Origin: Amphritea opalescens | Lineage (GTDB): Bacteria > Pseudomonadota > Gammaproteobacteria > Pseudomonadales > Balneatricaceae | Direction of reading: 5' to 3' | Length of the DNA stretch: 64,000 nucleotides | NCBI RefSeq assembly: GCF_003957515.1 | Contig: NZ_RQXW01000001.1 | Coordinates: 372,001-436,000, forward strand | Part shown: piece by piece, positions 35,860-50,282 of the stretch | How the letters are laid out: every line of letters begins with the position of its first letter | How positions within the stretch are numbered: position 1 is the stretch's first letter | Notes under the pieces: model-generated | Told to the model about the DNA's origin: nothing | What the model saw: the letters and a program-made list of their open reading frames with translations, nothing else | Databases searched by the model: none | Position numbers and translations under genes: made by a program

Positions 35860-37113
35860 ATGGCATACAAAAAAATCACGGTGCCTGAGGGCAGTAAGAT
35901 TACAGTGAATGATGATTACTCGCTGAATGTCCCAGACCATCCCATTATTCCGTATATCGAAGGCGATGGTATTGGTGTTGATGTTTCGCCGGTGATGCTA
36001 GAGGTCGTCGATGCCGCCGTCAGTAAAGCCTATGCGGGAACGCGTAAAATTGCTTGGATGGAGGTCTATGCAGGCGAAAAAGCCACCGCGGTCTATGATC
36101 AGGATACCTGGCTGCCAGAAGAGACGATGAACGCTTTCAAAGAGTTTGCGGTGGGTATCAAAGGGCCGCTGACGACACCGGTGGGCGGTGGTATTCGCTC
36201 GCTGAATGTGGCGCTACGTCAGGAACTAGATCTGTATGTGTGCCAGCGTCCTGTCCGTTGGTTTACAGGGGTGCCTAGCCCCGTCAAACATCCCGGTGAT
36301 GTGGATATGGTGATCTATCGGGAAAATTCCGAAGATATCTATGCCGGTATTGAGTGGCAGGCGGGCAGCCCAGAGGCCGACAAGGTGATTCGGTTTCTAA
36401 AAGAGGAGATGGGCGTTACTAAAATTCGCTTTGATACCCAGTGTGGTATTGGTATCAAGCCGGTCTCGGAGGCGGGAACAAAGCGGTTAGTCAGACGAGC
36501 GCTCCAATATGCCATCGATAATGACCGTGAATCCCTGACCTTAGTGCATAAGGGCAACATCATGAAGTTTACCGAGGGTGCTTTTAAGGATTGGGGCTAT
36601 GAGGTCGCTAAAGATGAGTTTGGTGCGCAGCCACTCAACGGTGGGCCTTGGATGAGCTTTGTTAATCCGAATAATGGCAAGCAGATCGTGGTAAAGGATG
36701 TCATCGCTGATGCGATGCTGCAGCAGATTTTACTGCGTCCGGCTGAATATGATGTGGTCGCCACGCTTAACCTGAATGGTGATTATATTTCCGATGCTTT
36801 AGCGGCTGAAGTGGGTGGGATTGGTATTGCCCCTGGGGCGAACTTATCAGATAAGGTCGCTATTTTTGAGGCGACTCACGGTACGGCACCAAAATATGCG
36901 GGTAAAGACAAAGTGAATCCGGGTTCGATCATTCTCTCTGCCGAAATGATGCTGCGGCATATGGGTTGGCTTGAAGCGGCCGATTTGATCATTAAGGGGG
37001 TAGAAGGCGCTATTGCGGCTAAGACCGTGACCTATGACTTTGAACGTTTGATGGAGGGGGCTCAGTTACTTAGCTGCTCAGCCTTTGGTAAGGCGATTGT
37101 TAAGCATATGTGA
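35860..37113 (+). CDS. icd: NADP-dependent isocitrate dehydrogenase
   Basis: This 417-residue dehydrogenase converts isocitrate to 2-oxoglutarate. It aligns with the E. coli enzyme: [24 protein letters not shown] (Ser114, equal to the AceK-phosphorylated Ser113), [24 protein letters not shown] and [11 protein letters not shown]. The ATG at 35860 has GGAG seven bases upstream; an ATG five codons earlier lacks one. Two isocitrate lyase copies elsewhere in the window compete for the same substrate, and the conserved serine suggests AceK control, although aceK is not here. Confidence 0.97.
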   Translation: MAYKKITVPEGSKITVNDDYSLNVPDHPIIPYIEGDGIGVDVSPVMLEVVDAAVSKAYAGTRKIAWMEVYAGEKATAVYDQDTWLPEETMNAFKEFAVGIKGPLTTPVGGGIRSLNVALRQELDLYVCQRPVRWFTGVPSPVKHPGDVDMVIYRENSEDIYAGIEWQAGSPEADKVIRFLKEEMGVTKIRFDTQCGIGIKPVSEAGTKRLVRRALQYAIDNDRESLTLVHKGNIMKFTEGAFKDWGYEVAKDEFGAQPLNGGPWMSFVNPNNGKQIVVKDVIADAMLQQILLRPAEYDVVATLNLNGDYISDALAAEVGGIGIAPGANLSDKVAIFEATHGTAPKYAGKDKVNPGSIILSAEMMLRHMGWLEAADLIIKGVEGAIAAKTVTYDFERLMEGAQLLSCSAFGKAIVKHM

Positions 37114-37206
37114 GTGTCGCTGTTTTGCGGAGCACGCTTTTAGGTTGCCTGCATTAGCTGATGTTGAGGTATTTAGCGGTATTGAGTAGAGGCATTAAAG
37201 AGAGGG

Positions 37207-37245
37207 CTTACAACAAGAACTTATAACAAGAGCTCATAACAAGAG
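37207..37245 (+). repeat. three tandem 13-bp repeats downstream of icd
   Basis: CTTACAACAAGAA, CTTATAACAAGAG and CTCATAACAAGAG follow one another without gaps at 37207, 37220 and 37233. The third runs into the left arm of the icd terminator. Confidence 0.7.
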
Positions 37246-37270
37246 AAAGGCAGTACATCTGCCTTTCTCT
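37242..37270 (+). terminator. rho-independent terminator of icd
   Basis: AGAGAAAGGCAG (37242-37253) pairs with CTGCCTTTCTCT (37259-37270), five-base loop, followed by AATTTTT. Confidence 0.88.
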
Positions 37271-37345
37271 AATTTTTACAATCAATGTGCAGTGCGGTCA
37301 CTGCAAACTCCCACGTCGACAGACTGGGAGTCTGGGTCTGTCCTA

Positions 37346-37582
37346 TCAGCTGAACTCCTTTACTTCTTCTTCCGGCACTGTTAACAATCGAATGTTAACC
37401 GCATGTATCCCTTTAGGGCCGGGGGTTGTGTCAAACTCAACCGCCTGTCCTGCTTTTAGGCTCTTATAACCTTCTGACTGAATGACAGAATAGTGAGCAA
37501 ATAAATCTTCGTCAAAATCCGGTGAAACAATAAAGCCAAAACCTTTAGCATTATTGAACCATTTGACTTTCCCTGTGTGCAT
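37346..37582 (-). CDS. cspD: cold-shock-domain protein CspD
   Basis: This is a 78-residue single cold-shock domain (OB fold) that binds single-stranded nucleic acid. The RNP1 motif KGFGFI and RNP2 DLFAHYS are intact, and KVKWFNNAKGFGF is typical. CspD inhibits replication in stationary phase in E. coli, and location divergent from clpS is the CspD hallmark. The ATG at 37582 has six G residues six bases upstream; another ATG two codons earlier directly abuts this G-run and is unlikely. Confidence 0.95.
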   Translation of the reverse strand: MHTGKVKWFNNAKGFGFIVSPDFDEDLFAHYSVIQSEGYKSLKAGQAVEFDTTPGPKGIHAVNIRLLTVPEEEVKEFS

Positions 37583-37825
37583 TGGCATCCCCCCAATATC
37601 CGAATTACTTCGACCTGAACGACTCTAGGCCTGTTGCCACGACAAACTCTCTTGTTACAATGCTCAGACAAGAGAAAATGCCTGTAGTTAAAATGCAGGG
37701 ACATCCGATACAACACATACTCTTAACTCCTGCAGATACATTATAGCATTAGGCTGGAGAGCCTATCGGGTATGGTTTGCCCATAATGGGATGTAAATAA
37801 TTGATTCTTCTTTCAGAGATATGAT

Positions 37826-38182
37826 ATGTGGCAAGTAGTTTGTGATATAAAACTTTCAGGTGAGCCAGATGATTTTGCTGACCACAATGATACCGGTGTC
37901 GTAACGGAGGAGGCGAAGCCTGAGTTAAAAAGGCCTTCGATGTATCGGGTGGTATTGCTAAATGACGACTATACTCCAATGGATTTCGTTATTCAGGTTC
38001 TGATGGGGTTCTTTGGTATGAATCAGGAAAAAGCGACACAAGTGATGTTAGCAGTCCATACTCAAGGTAAAGGTGTGTGCGGTGTGTTTACCCGCGATGT
38101 GGCAGATACGAAAGCTGCCTTAGTTAATCAATGTGCCAGAGAGAATCAACATCCTCTTCTGTGTGACGTAGAACAAGCCTAG
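37826..38182 (+). CDS. clpS: ATP-dependent Clp protease adaptor ClpS
   Basis: This 118-residue N-degron adaptor delivers substrates with N-terminal Leu, Phe, Tyr or Trp to ClpA. The core contains [18 protein letters not shown] (binding Asn-Asp), [19 protein letters not shown] and ENQHPLLC, as in E. coli. The N-terminal segment is about ten residues longer than usual and acidic. clpA follows 13 bases later. Aat and Bpt, which create such N-degrons, are 3-4 kb downstream. Confidence 0.96.
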   Translation: MWQVVCDIKLSGEPDDFADHNDTGVVTEEAKPELKRPSMYRVVLLNDDYTPMDFVIQVLMGFFGMNQEKATQVMLAVHTQGKGVCGVFTRDVADTKAALVNQCARENQHPLLCDVEQA

Positions 38183-38195
38183 CGGAGCGTTAAGT

Positions 38196-40454
38196 ATGTT
38201 AAATAAAGAGCTTGAAGATACGCTTAGCATTGCCTTTAAAAATGCGCGCGCTAAGCGACATGAATTTATGACCGTTGAGCATCTGCTATTAGCGTTGCTT
38301 GATAATACAGAGGCCCGTGCGGTATTAGATGCCTGTGCGGTCGATCTCGATAAGATGAGGCAGTTGCTGAGTACTTTTATTGACGATACGACGCCACTGT
38401 TGCCAGACAATATTCCCGATGCCGAAACGCAGCCAACGCTGGGCTTTCAGCGAGTCTTGCAGCGGGCGGTGTTTCATGTGCAGTCATCGGGTCGTGCTGA
38501 GGTGAATGGGGCCAATGTCTTGGTCGCCATTTTTAGTGAACAGGAAAGTCATGCGGTCTATGTGCTGAATCAGCAAGGTATCGAGCGGATCGATGTCGTT
38601 AATTATATTTCTCATGGGATCTCTCGGGTTGAGGAAGACGATAGTCGCCCGGCGGATGAAGGGTTGCTAGAAGGCGAGCCTGCGGCAGAGAAAGAGAAGA
38701 GCCCCTTGGCTAACTTTGCCGTTAATCTTAATGAGCAGGCAAAGGCAGGGCGTATCGATCCGCTCGTTGGTCGTCATTCGGAGGTTGAGCGGGTCGTGCA
38801 GATACTCTCTCGGCGTCGTAAAAACAACCCGTTGCTGGTCGGTGAAGCTGGGGTGGGTAAAACGGCGATTGCGGAAGGCCTAGCTAAGCTGATCGTTGAA
38901 GGGGAGGTGCCGGATGTTATTGCAGAGAGCATTGTCTATTCTCTCGATCTGGGCGCATTGCTAGCCGGTACTAAGTATCGAGGCGACTTCGAAAAACGCC
39001 TGAAAGGGCTTTTGAATGAGATTAAGGAGCAGGAGCACGCGATCCTGTTTATTGATGAAATTCATACCATTATCGGTGCTGGTGCAGCATCCGGTGGTTC
39101 AATGGATGCATCGAATCTGCTGAAACCTCTGTTAAGTTCTGGCCAGTTACGCTGTATTGGTTCGACAACCTTTCAGGAGTTTCGTGGCATTTTTGAAAAA
39201 GATCGGGCGCTGGCCCGTCGCTTTCAAAAAGTGGATGTCTTGGAGCCTTCCGTTGATGACACCTATCGAATCCTGCAAGGGCTGAAGAGTCGTTTCGAAG
39301 ATCATCACCATGTGACCTATACCGATGAGGCTTTACGAGCGGCCGCTGAAATGGCTGATCGTTATATCAATGATAAGCATATGCCGGACAAAGCGATCGA
39401 TGTAATCGATGAAGCTGGGGCTTATCAGCAGCTGGTATCGTTAGAAGAGCGTAACTCGGTGATCGATGTGGCTGAAGTTGAGATCGTGGTGGCTAAGATT
39501 GCCCGAATTCCGGCTAAGAGCGTTTCCGTCTCGGATAAAGAGCAGCTGAAGAAGCTCGATAGTAACCTTAAAATGGTTGTGCTGGGGCAGGATGAAGCGA
39601 TCAATACCCTATCAGCGGCGATTAAGCTGTCCCGTGCGGGTCTTAATGAACCGAATAAGCCGGTTGGATCTTTCCTGTTTGCTGGCCCGACAGGGGTGGG
39701 TAAAACCGAGGTGACCAGTCAGCTTGCTCGGATTATGGGGATTGAGCTGATTCGCTTCGATATGTCGGAGTATATGGAGCGTCACACGGTCTCACGGCTC
39801 ATTGGTGCGCCTCCTGGCTATGTCGGCTATGATCAGGGTGGTTTGCTGACTGAGGCGGTTACTAAGTCGCCTCATGCGGTATTGCTGCTAGATGAGATTG
39901 AGAAAGCTCATCCAGAAGTCTTTAATCTATTGCTGCAGGTGATGGATAACGGCACCCTGACCGACAACAATGGTCGTAAAGCTGATTTCCGTAACGTGAT
40001 ACTGGTGATGACAACCAATGCCGGTATCGAGCAGATGACCCGCGCATCGATTGGCTTTAGTCATCAAGATCATACAACGGATGGTATGGAGGCGATTAAA
40101 AAGCTCTTTACGCCGGAGTTTCGTAACCGTTTGGATGGCATTATTCAGTTTAAAGCGCTGTCGCCAGAAGTGATTACCGGTGTGGTTGATAAGTTCTTAA
40201 CCGAGTTGCAGGCACAATTGGATGACAAGAATGTTGTGCTGAACATCGATAATGCCGCCCGTCAGTGGTTTGCTGATAACGGTTATGATGCCAACATGGG
40301 GGCTCGGCCAATGAAACGCTTGATTCAGGAAAAGCTGAAAAAGCCGTTAGCCGAAATGATTCTGTTTGGTGAGCTTGCCGATGAAGGGGGTGAGGTGGAT
40401 ATCACCGTTAACGCGGATAATGATATTGAGATTCATGCGGAGGTGGCGGTTTGA
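38196..40454 (+). CDS. clpA: ATP-dependent Clp protease ATP-binding subunit ClpA
   Basis: This 752-residue AAA+ unfoldase works with ClpP. The N-domain (1-145) is followed by D1 with Walker A GEAGVGKT (about 218) and Walker [10 protein letters not shown], and D2 with GPTGVGKT (about 496) and [12 protein letters not shown] ClpP-binding IGF-type loop is present ([10 protein letters not shown], about 610). No ClpB-like middle domain exists. It is coupled to clpS and ended by a strong terminator. Confidence 0.98.
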   Translation: MLNKELEDTLSIAFKNARAKRHEFMTVEHLLLALLDNTEARAVLDACAVDLDKMRQLLSTFIDDTTPLLPDNIPDAETQPTLGFQRVLQRAVFHVQSSGRAEVNGANVLVAIFSEQESHAVYVLNQQGIERIDVVNYISHGISRVEEDDSRPADEGLLEGEPAAEKEKSPLANFAVNLNEQAKAGRIDPLVGRHSEVERVVQILSRRRKNNPLLVGEAGVGKTAIAEGLAKLIVEGEVPDVIAESIVYSLDLGALLAGTKYRGDFEKRLKGLLNEIKEQEHAILFIDEIHTIIGAGAASGGSMDASNLLKPLLSSGQLRCIGSTTFQEFRGIFEKDRALARRFQKVDVLEPSVDDTYRILQGLKSRFEDHHHVTYTDEALRAAAEMADRYINDKHMPDKAIDVIDEAGAYQQLVSLEERNSVIDVAEVEIVVAKIARIPAKSVSVSDKEQLKKLDSNLKMVVLGQDEAINTLSAAIKLSRAGLNEPNKPVGSFLFAGPTGVGKTEVTSQLARIMGIELIRFDMSEYMERHTVSRLIGAPPGYVGYDQGGLLTEAVTKSPHAVLLLDEIEKAHPEVFNLLLQVMDNGTLTDNNGRKADFRNVILVMTTNAGIEQMTRASIGFSHQDHTTDGMEAIKKLFTPEFRNRLDGIIQFKALSPEVITGVVDKFLTELQAQLDDKNVVLNIDNAARQWFADNGYDANMGARPMKRLIQEKLKKPLAEMILFGELADEGGEVDITVNADNDIEIHAEVAV

Positions 40455-40480
40455 CCGTCATCACGCAAAAATGAGATATA

Positions 40481-40509
40481 AAAAAAGCGACCCTTGGGTC
40501 GCTTTTTTT
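40481..40509. terminator. bidirectional terminator between clpA and infA
   Basis: AAAAAAGCGACCC (40481-40493) pairs with GGGTCGCTTTTTT (40496-40508) with T-runs on both strands. It serves clpA and the convergent infA. Confidence 0.95.
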
Positions 40510-40518
40510 ATAAGCTGC

Positions 40519-40737
40519 TTACCGTGCGCGGTAAGTGATACGGCCTTTAGTCAGGTCGTAAGGTGTTAATTCAACCTTAACCTTATCACCGGTCAGGATG
40601 CGGATATAGTTTTTGCGCATCTTGCCAGAGATGTGCGCTGTAACAACATGACCGTTTTCCAGTTCTACCCGGAACATTGTGTTAGGCAGTGTGTCGGTCA
40701 CAACGCCTTCCATTTCAAAGCTGTCTTCTTTAGACAT
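40519..40737 (-). CDS. infA: translation initiation factor IF-1
   Basis: This 72-residue S1-type OB-fold protein binds the ribosomal A site during initiation. The sequence [13 protein letters not shown]...[12 protein letters not shown] and [11 protein letters not shown] is typical, and the length is exactly that of E. coli IF-1. It lies between clpA and aat as in E. coli. Confidence 0.98.
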   Translation of the reverse strand: MSKEDSFEMEGVVTDTLPNTMFRVELENGHVVTAHISGKMRKNYIRILTGDKVKVELTPYDLTKGRITYRAR

Positions 40738-40981
40738 TCAGTACCTACCTAAGTTGATTAGTTGCAATACTACATTTTGCAGCGCAGTATTTTGCCTTAT
40801 TTTGTTAATTATATCAAAGAGATTTGCCGGATTTAATCAAGTAATCGCCAAAACGGGTTAGAACTTATATGGATCAGCCGGGTGTTGCTAGCAGAATCAT
40901 AAGGTGAATGCCGCGATAATAGTCCTTTGTGACGCAGCCTTACAGCGCGCTGGCGATGTTTTGTGACGCTGAGTTATCGAG

Positions 40982-41692
40982 TCAGTCGACAACAACCCAT
41001 TGTCCGTTAAGCAGCATCTCAAGGGGCGTATAAGCGATTTTATAGGACATCTTCTGGCACTCCTGTATCCAATAGCCGAGATAAAGATACTCCAGTTCTA
41101 ATCGCTGCACCTCTTTAAGTTGCCAAAGAATTGCGTAACTGCCCAAACTGCGTGACGCCTCTTGTGGATCAAAAAAGGTATAAATAGCCGACAAACCCTG
41201 CACCAAGTAATCGGTGACGGCTAGCGCGACAAGTTTGCCACTCGGGTCGCGAAATTCGTAAAAGCAGCCTTTCTGTTCACCTTCAATCAGAAAAGCGCTG
41301 AACTGTTCCGGTGTCGGTGGATACATATCACCATCACTGTGACGAGCATTGATATAACGCTCATAGAGTGAGTAATACTCATCGGTGAACTGTGGCGGGG
41401 CGGTGGTCACCTGCAGATCTTTGTTTTTATTAATAATACGCTTCTGGCTTTTGCTTGGAGAGAATTCTCGAGCATTGACCCGTACAGAGATGCAGGCCTG
41501 ACAGTTGCTGCAGTAGGGGCGATAGATATGCTTGCCGCTGCGGCGAAAGCCTAAGTCAGATAGCTGACTGTAGGCGTCAAAATTAATGACTTCCTGAGGG
41601 TCAACAAATAGCGTTTTGGCTTCCAGCCCTTCGAGATAACTACACTCGTGTTCCGGTGTCGCATAAAAATGCAGGGTTCTCAGATTACTCAC
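40982..41692 (-). CDS. bpt: aspartate/glutamate leucyltransferase (arginyl-transferase family)
   Basis: This 236-residue ATE-family enzyme moves Leu (Bpt) or Arg from charged tRNA to N-terminal Asp/Glu, making N-degrons. The N-terminal Cys region YRPYCSNCQACISVRV and C-terminal YLYLGYWIQECQKMSYK are diagnostic. The protein is of the short bacterial Bpt type. It overlaps aat by four bases, so the two N-degron-forming transferases are co-translated. Confidence 0.95.
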   Translation of the reverse strand: MSNLRTLHFYATPEHECSYLEGLEAKTLFVDPQEVINFDAYSQLSDLGFRRSGKHIYRPYCSNCQACISVRVNAREFSPSKSQKRIINKNKDLQVTTAPPQFTDEYYSLYERYINARHSDGDMYPPTPEQFSAFLIEGEQKGCFYEFRDPSGKLVALAVTDYLVQGLSAIYTFFDPQEASRSLGSYAILWQLKEVQRLELEYLYLGYWIQECQKMSYKIAYTPLEMLLNGQWVVVD

Positions 41693-42402
41693 TCAGTTCG
41701 TACCACGTCTTCTTTATCAATATCAAACTGCCACGGATGATCCAATGTCGTGGTCAGGTGTTGTGCTAGATATTGTTGAAATTCGATTCTGGGAATGCAC
41801 TGGGCACCCAGACTGGTCAGGTGACTATTTTCAACCTGACAATCAATTAAAGCATAGCCCCATTTTTGCAGCTGCTTAGCGAAGTAGGCAAATGCGATTT
41901 TTGAGCTGTTGGTCGAACGACTAAACATCGATTCACCAAAAAACAACCGCCCCATGGCAATGCCGTAAAGACCACCAGTGAGTTCGCCGTTTTGCCATAG
42001 CTCTACCGAATGGGCAACGCCCCGTTGATGCAGGTCGATATAAGCGTTCTGTATCGGCGTGCTGATCCAGGTGTCTTCGCTATAGTTTCTTGGTGCTGCA
42101 CAAGCTTTGATGACATCACTAAATGCTTGATCAAAGCTGATGTCAAACGCCGTATGACGAATCGCTTTGCGCAAACTTTTTGAGATGTGAACCTGTTCCG
42201 GCACCAAGGTGCAACGGGGATCGGGCGACCACCACAAAATGGGCTCGCCGGGGTTGAACCAAGGAAATATTCCTTGTCGATAGGCGGCTATTAGTCGTTC
42301 AGCACTGAGATCCCCGCCGGCGGCTAGCAAACCATTAGGGTCGTCTAGCGCCTGACTAATTGGGGGAAATGCAGTGCTGTTTGGGTCTAACCAAGGCAGC
42401 AT
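41689..42402 (-). CDS. aat: leucyl/phenylalanyl-tRNA-protein transferase
   Basis: This 237-residue enzyme adds Leu or Phe to N-terminal Lys/Arg. Motifs: FPPISQALDDPNGLLAAGGDLS, GIFPWFNPGEPILWWSPDPR, HSVELW and GGLYGIAMGRLFFGESMFS. It pairs with bpt by overlap, and with trxB immediately upstream (adjacent coordinates 42402/42403), forming a trxB-aat-bpt unit on the minus strand. Confidence 0.97.
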   Translation of the reverse strand: MLPWLDPNSTAFPPISQALDDPNGLLAAGGDLSAERLIAAYRQGIFPWFNPGEPILWWSPDPRCTLVPEQVHISKSLRKAIRHTAFDISFDQAFSDVIKACAAPRNYSEDTWISTPIQNAYIDLHQRGVAHSVELWQNGELTGGLYGIAMGRLFFGESMFSRSTNSSKIAFAYFAKQLQKWGYALIDCQVENSHLTSLGAQCIPRIEFQQYLAQHLTTTLDHPWQFDIDKEDVVRTE

Positions 42403-43680
<1,278 letters not shown>

Positions 43681-46467
43681 ATGGATAGTTGTAAGGATAT
43701 TTTCTTGTCGCATCGTAGCCAAACAGATAGAAACCAGACTCGAAGCCAAGCTAAGAGTCATGATGCGGGCGTTAAAGCCCGTTCGGGAGAGGACAAAATC
43801 GTCTCTTTTTCTGATCTACTCGCACGGATTGCAAAAGAGGGCGGACTGATTCTAGTGATCGGTTTCGCGCTTTTTTTGCAGTTGGCGCTGTTTGGCTATG
43901 ATCATCGGGACCCAGGCTGGTCCCATTTGGGTTATCAACCGCTGGCGCATAATTTCACAGGGCTGGTGGGTGCTTGGTTAGCTGATCTGGCGTTGTCGAT
44001 ATTTGGTGTGGCCGCTTGGCTGATCCCGTTGATGTTGTTGATTCCGGCTATTCGCTTTATGTTACGCCGCGGTATCTCTTTATTGGATGGCATCCCTTTT
44101 ATGATGCTGCGCTTTACGGGGGCCGTATTGTTGTTGCTCTGTCTGGCGACGTTTGCTGCGATTCACCTCTCGAATGCTGCAGGGCATCTGCCGTTTAGTA
44201 TGGGGGGGCTGGTCGGCCAAGCGTTGGCTGATGTTGCGGTCTCTTTGTTTAGTCTGATCGGTAGTTCCATTGTGTTGGCCACGGCGATGCTGTTTGGTAT
44301 GACTCTGATGTTTGAACTGTCTTGGTCTCAGTTACTCGAGCGGTTAGGTCGCAGTTTGTTTGCATTAGTGCATCGAGTTAAGACTAAAGCTCAGCCGCGT
44401 GAACCTGAACATCAACGTGAATATCAACGCGAAAGAGTAACACCCGTTTCTGACCCCTATGCGGCGGCGGATGAAGAGAAACGGCATCTGCTGCGTGCGG
44501 CAGCCCGTCATGGCGTTGCAGCCGACGCGGTACAGGCGGATGCGGCGACCGTTAGTGCGCTACAGGTACCGAATGTGCGGCGAGAGCCGGTATTTGAACA
44601 GCCAGTCGAGCAGCCTCCGGCTTATGAGCCATTGGCTGAACCTGCGGTGGAGTGGGAACATTACGATGTTGACCAGTTAAGCTCTGTCGAGAGAGGGCAG
44701 GATATTCCGCTGGTCACTGAACGTGCCGACCAAGAGTTTGCTAATCCAACAGATGTACCTCAGCGTCCCGTTGCTGCGCCTCAGCAGGAGGTACAGCACA
44801 ACGCTGCGCCGCGTACGGCTCGGTCACCAGTTGAGCCGATACCTGCTCAACAAGCTGCGGAGATGGATCGTAAAGGCGTCAAAGTGGTGCCTTTATCGGA
44901 AGCCCACACGCCGATGAAAGATAGCGAGCTCGGACTTGATCATCAATCGCAGGCGGTTGTGCGCCGAGAGCCTCGTCGACGTATTCCTTCATTGGATCTG
45001 CTGGATCCGCCTGAACTGAAACAGGGGCACTGCTACAGTGATGAGCAGCTCGAAGATATGTCCCGCTTGTTAGAGAGTAAGCTGAAAGATTTCGGCATTG
45101 TCGCCGAGGTTGTAGAGGTCAATCCTGGGCCGGTAATTACTCGTTTTGAGATGCAGCCCGCTCCCGGCGTGAAAGCCAGTCGAATCACCAATTTGGCCCG
45201 CGATTTAGCGCGTTCCATGGCGGTCATGAGTGTCCGGGTGGTGGAAGTCATTCCGGGTAAATCGGTGATCGGGATTGAAATTCCGAACGAAGAGCGCCAG
45301 ATGGTTCGCCTCAGCGAAGTGCTCAACTCAAAACCCTATAAAGAAGCGTCTTCTAAGTTAACCTTGGGGCTTGGTAATGATATTGCCGGTAACCCAGTGG
45401 TGGCCAATTTGGCCAAGATGCCTCACTTATTGGTGGCGGGTACCACAGGTTCTGGTAAGTCGGTGGGTGTTAATGCGATGCTGCTGAGCTTGCTCTTCAA
45501 AGCAACGCCGGACGAAGTTCGCCTGATGCTGGTTGACCCGAAAATGCTAGAGCTCTCGGTCTATGAAGGCGTGCCTCATCTGTTGGCGCCGGTTATTACC
45601 GATATGAAAGAAGCCGCGGGTGGATTGCGCTGGTGTGTGGCTGAGATGGAACGTCGCTATAAGCTCATGTCGAAAATGGGCGTGCGGAATATCGCGGGCT
45701 ATAACGATAAGGTCAAAGCGGCCCGCAATAAAGGTGAGCCTTTGCTTGATCCGCTCTGGAATCCAGAAGAGATGGGCTTGCCGGCGGATGCGCCAGCACC
45801 TTACCTGGAAACATTGCCCTATATCGTCGTTTGTATCGATGAATTTGCCGATATGATCATGGTTGTCGGCAAGAAAGTAGAAGAGTTGATCGCCCGAATT
45901 GCTCAGAAAGCGCGGGCGGCGGGTATTCACCTTATTCTCGCGACTCAGCGCCCCTCTGTGGACGTTATTACTGGTTTGATTAAGGCTAACATCCCGACAC
46001 GTATCGGCTTTCAGGTCTCCTCTAAGATCGACTCCCGCACGGTGCTAGATCAGAGTGGTGCTGAACACCTACTCGGTAACGGTGATATGCTCTATCTGCC
46101 CGCGGGTAGTAGTCTGCCTAACCGAGTACATGGCGCCTTTGTCAGTGATGATGAAGTCCATCGCGTGGTCGAGGCTTGGAAGAAGCTCGGTGCTCCTGAA
46201 TACCTGATCTCAGACCTGTCTGAAGTGGTTGAAGGCGCCGGCATGATGGGCGAGAGTGATGATGAGCAAGATGCGCTCTATGATGAAGCGGTTGCCTTTG
46301 TGACACAAACCCGTAAAGCGTCGATCTCTTCAGTACAGCGTAAGCTTAAGATTGGCTATAACCGGGCTGCCCGGATGATTGAATCAATGGAAGCGGCGGG
46401 GGTTGTTTCTACCGCTAGCCACAACGGTGCCCGTGAAGTGCTGGCACCACCACCGCCTAAGGATTAA
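43681..46467 (+). CDS. ftsK: DNA translocase FtsK
   Basis: This is a 928-residue divisome protein and dsDNA translocase. Four to five membrane helices (about 50-215) are followed by a Pro/Gln/Glu-rich linker (about 235-430), shorter than in E. coli. The motor domain has Walker A GTTGSGKS (about 587) and Walker B CIDEFADM, plus [15 protein letters not shown]. The C-terminal gamma winged helix ([19 protein letters not shown]) reads KOPS sequences and contacts XerD. The ATG at 43681 has a poor Shine-Dalgarno; a TTG at 43705 with AAGGA seven bases upstream is a possible real start. lolA follows two bases after. Confidence 0.96.
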   Translation: MDSCKDIFLSHRSQTDRNQTRSQAKSHDAGVKARSGEDKIVSFSDLLARIAKEGGLILVIGFALFLQLALFGYDHRDPGWSHLGYQPLAHNFTGLVGAWLADLALSIFGVAAWLIPLMLLIPAIRFMLRRGISLLDGIPFMMLRFTGAVLLLLCLATFAAIHLSNAAGHLPFSMGGLVGQALADVAVSLFSLIGSSIVLATAMLFGMTLMFELSWSQLLERLGRSLFALVHRVKTKAQPREPEHQREYQRERVTPVSDPYAAADEEKRHLLRAAARHGVAADAVQADAATVSALQVPNVRREPVFEQPVEQPPAYEPLAEPAVEWEHYDVDQLSSVERGQDIPLVTERADQEFANPTDVPQRPVAAPQQEVQHNAAPRTARSPVEPIPAQQAAEMDRKGVKVVPLSEAHTPMKDSELGLDHQSQAVVRREPRRRIPSLDLLDPPELKQGHCYSDEQLEDMSRLLESKLKDFGIVAEVVEVNPGPVITRFEMQPAPGVKASRITNLARDLARSMAVMSVRVVEVIPGKSVIGIEIPNEERQMVRLSEVLNSKPYKEASSKLTLGLGNDIAGNPVVANLAKMPHLLVAGTTGSGKSVGVNAMLLSLLFKATPDEVRLMLVDPKMLELSVYEGVPHLLAPVITDMKEAAGGLRWCVAEMERRYKLMSKMGVRNIAGYNDKVKAARNKGEPLLDPLWNPEEMGLPADAPAPYLETLPYIVVCIDEFADMIMVVGKKVEELIARIAQKARAAGIHLILATQRPSVDVITGLIKANIPTRIGFQVSSKIDSRTVLDQSGAEHLLGNGDMLYLPAGSSLPNRVHGAFVSDDEVHRVVEAWKKLGAPEYLISDLSEVVEGAGMMGESDDEQDALYDEAVAFVTQTRKASISSVQRKLKIGYNRAARMIESMEAAGVVSTASHNGAREVLAPPPPKD

Positions 46468-46469
46468 AC

Positions 46470-47126
46470 ATGGTATTTAAAAAGATAGCTGCGGTTGCCT
46501 TGCTCGGTTGTTCACTGAGCTTTTCAGCGTTAGCCGAGATTCAAGAAGGGGCCGGTGAGCGGCTGAACAGTCTGCTGGCCACCTTTGATAGCTTGAGTGC
46601 TGATTTTGATCAGGTGTCCGGTAGCGATGATTCCCGGCGAATGGATAGTTCCCGCGGAACCTTGCTGCTAGCGAAACCTAACCGCTTTAGATGGATTGCC
46701 AAAGAGCCGTTTCCGCAGACGCTGGTCAGTGATGGTGAAACATTATGGATCTATGATCCTGATCTTGAGCAAGCCACCGAGCGTAAGGTTTCAGAAGGTG
46801 ATTCTGGGGTGCCTGCGTTGATTTTGAATGGTCAGATTGAGCAACTTCAATCGCAATATAAGATCCGTTTACTGCAGGAAAAGGATGATAGTCAGCTGTT
46901 TGAGCTGCTGCCGTTAAAAGAAGCAGAGGTCTTTACCCGCATTCGTTTACTGTTTACCAAAGGGGTGATCAACGAGTTGCAGATGGAAGATTCGCTAGGG
47001 CAGAGAACTTCGATACTATTTAAAAATCAAAAGCTTAATCCTAAGTATGAAGAAGATACTTTCACTTTTACACCACCGGAAGGAACCGATGTAATTGTCG
47101 AAAGCAGCCCGGAGTCTAGTGAATAA
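46470..47126 (+). CDS. lolA: outer-membrane lipoprotein carrier protein LolA
   Basis: This 218-residue periplasmic chaperone shuttles lipoproteins from LolCDE to LolB. A signal peptide ([14 protein letters not shown]..., probable cleavage ALA|EI near 22) precedes [17 protein letters not shown], the [15 protein letters not shown] strand region and [17 protein letters not shown]. Its start is two bases from the ftsK stop and its stop overlaps the rarA ATG. Confidence 0.95.
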   Translation: MVFKKIAAVALLGCSLSFSALAEIQEGAGERLNSLLATFDSLSADFDQVSGSDDSRRMDSSRGTLLLAKPNRFRWIAKEPFPQTLVSDGETLWIYDPDLEQATERKVSEGDSGVPALILNGQIEQLQSQYKIRLLQEKDDSQLFELLPLKEAEVFTRIRLLFTKGVINELQMEDSLGQRTSILFKNQKLNPKYEEDTFTFTPPEGTDVIVESSPESSE

Positions 47127-48469
47127 TGGCCGATCTGTTTGATGAGCTTCAGCCCGACTACGAGCCCTTAGCGGCGCGGATGCGGCCGCAATCGTTAGAG
47201 GAGTATTGTGGGCAACAGCACCTACTAGCTAAGGGTAAGCCACTACGTAAAGCGCTGGAGCAAGGCTCGGTGCATTCCATGATTCTGTGGGGGCCTCCCG
47301 GTGTGGGTAAAACTACCTTGGCCCGCTTATTGGCCCATCAGGTTGATGCCCATTTTATTATCCTTTCTGCGGTCTTATCTGGGGTAAAAGATATTCGCGC
47401 CTCGGTGGATCAGGCTTTGCAGGTGAAAGCCCAATCTGGACGTAAAACGATTCTGTTTGTCGATGAGGTGCACCGTTTTAATAAGTCACAACAGGATGCT
47501 TTTCTGCCCTATATCGAGGATGGAACCTTCCTGTTTGTCGGCGCCACCACGGAAAACCCTTCGTTTGAACTGAACAACGCATTGTTATCCCGTGCGCGGG
47601 TCTATCTACTGCGTAGCCTAGAGCAAGCCGATATCGAAGTGCTATTACAGCGGGCCTTGAGTGATAAGGCTCGAGGGATTCCGCAACAGCCGTTGGTCTT
47701 TGCCGATGGTGCCCTAGAACAGTTGGCTGCAGCGGCCGATGGTGATGGCCGGCGTGGGCTTAACTTGCTGGAGATCGCCGCCGATTTAGCCGATTTCGAT
47801 GGCACTGAATATAAAATAGGCCCGCACATTATCGAAGAGGTGCTGAAATCCAGCGCCCGCCGTTACGATAAGCAGGGTGATCTGTTCTATGACATGATCT
47901 CTGCTTTCCATAAATCGGTACGGGGTTCATCCCCGGATGGAGCGTTATATTGGTATTGTCGCATGCTTGATGGCGGCTGCGATCCGCTCTATATCGCTAG
48001 GCGGCTGGTGGCCATCGCTTCGGAAGATATCGGTAATGCCGATCCACGAGCGATGCAGATGGCGCTTAACGCTTGGGATGCATTCGAGCGGGTTGGTCCG
48101 GCAGAAGGTGAGCGGGCGATTGCCCAAGCGGCCATTTATTGCGCCAGCGCCCCTAAGAGTAATGCGGTGTACCAAGCATTTAATCAGGCGATGGCGGATG
48201 TTCGCAGTGAGCCTGGCTATGATGTGCCGGAACATTTGCGTAATGCCCCCACCAGCCTGATGAAGGATCTTGGTTATGGGGCTGAATATCGTTATGCTCA
48301 TAATGAGCCCGATGCCTATGCGGCTGGAGAATGCTATTTGCCGCCGGAGATTGCGGATCGGCAGTATTATCACCCGGTCGCGCGGGGCCTCGAGATTCGT
48401 ATTGGTGATAAGCTTGATCACCTCAAAGCACTGGATCAGTCCAGTGACAAGCAACGATACAGGGAATAG
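47126..48469 (+). CDS. rarA: replication-associated recombination protein RarA
   Basis: This 447-residue AAA+ ATPase is a clamp-loader-like factor acting at stalled forks (MgsA/RarA). Walker A GPPGVGKT lies at 56-63, Walker [17 protein letters not shown] follows, then [14 protein letters not shown] (sensor 1) and the C-terminal tetramerisation domain with [15 protein letters not shown]. The ftsK-lolA-rarA-serS order equals that of E. coli. Confidence 0.97.
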   Translation: MADLFDELQPDYEPLAARMRPQSLEEYCGQQHLLAKGKPLRKALEQGSVHSMILWGPPGVGKTTLARLLAHQVDAHFIILSAVLSGVKDIRASVDQALQVKAQSGRKTILFVDEVHRFNKSQQDAFLPYIEDGTFLFVGATTENPSFELNNALLSRARVYLLRSLEQADIEVLLQRALSDKARGIPQQPLVFADGALEQLAAAADGDGRRGLNLLEIAADLADFDGTEYKIGPHIIEEVLKSSARRYDKQGDLFYDMISAFHKSVRGSSPDGALYWYCRMLDGGCDPLYIARRLVAIASEDIGNADPRAMQMALNAWDAFERVGPAEGERAIAQAAIYCASAPKSNAVYQAFNQAMADVRSEPGYDVPEHLRNAPTSLMKDLGYGAEYRYAHNEPDAYAAGECYLPPEIADRQYYHPVARGLEIRIGDKLDHLKALDQSSDKQRYRE

Positions 48470-48472
48470 CCC

Positions 48473-50141
<1,669 letters not shown>

Positions 50142-50221
50142 TTACTGCGCTTAAATATCCGTGCTGAGCACTTTTCCTAAGTTCTTTGTTTAAGAGCTTT
50201 TTTAAGGGCTTAGCCAGATAC

Positions 50222-50273
50222 AAAAAAACCGCTACAAAATGGCTGAACATTGCCGTTTTGTAGCGGTTTTTTT
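50222..50273 (+). terminator. rho-independent terminator of serS
   Basis: An 18-bp stem (50222-50239 with 50256-50273; core ACCGCTACAAAA) with a 16-base loop ends in a run of T. Confidence 0.93.
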
Positions 50274-50282
50274 ATGATTCCC

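Noticed and set aside
44400-44990. Low-complexity Pro/Gln/Glu-rich stretch as a frameshifted or foreign segment
   Set aside because: This is the normal variable linker of FtsK; the reading frame is continuous into the motor domain.
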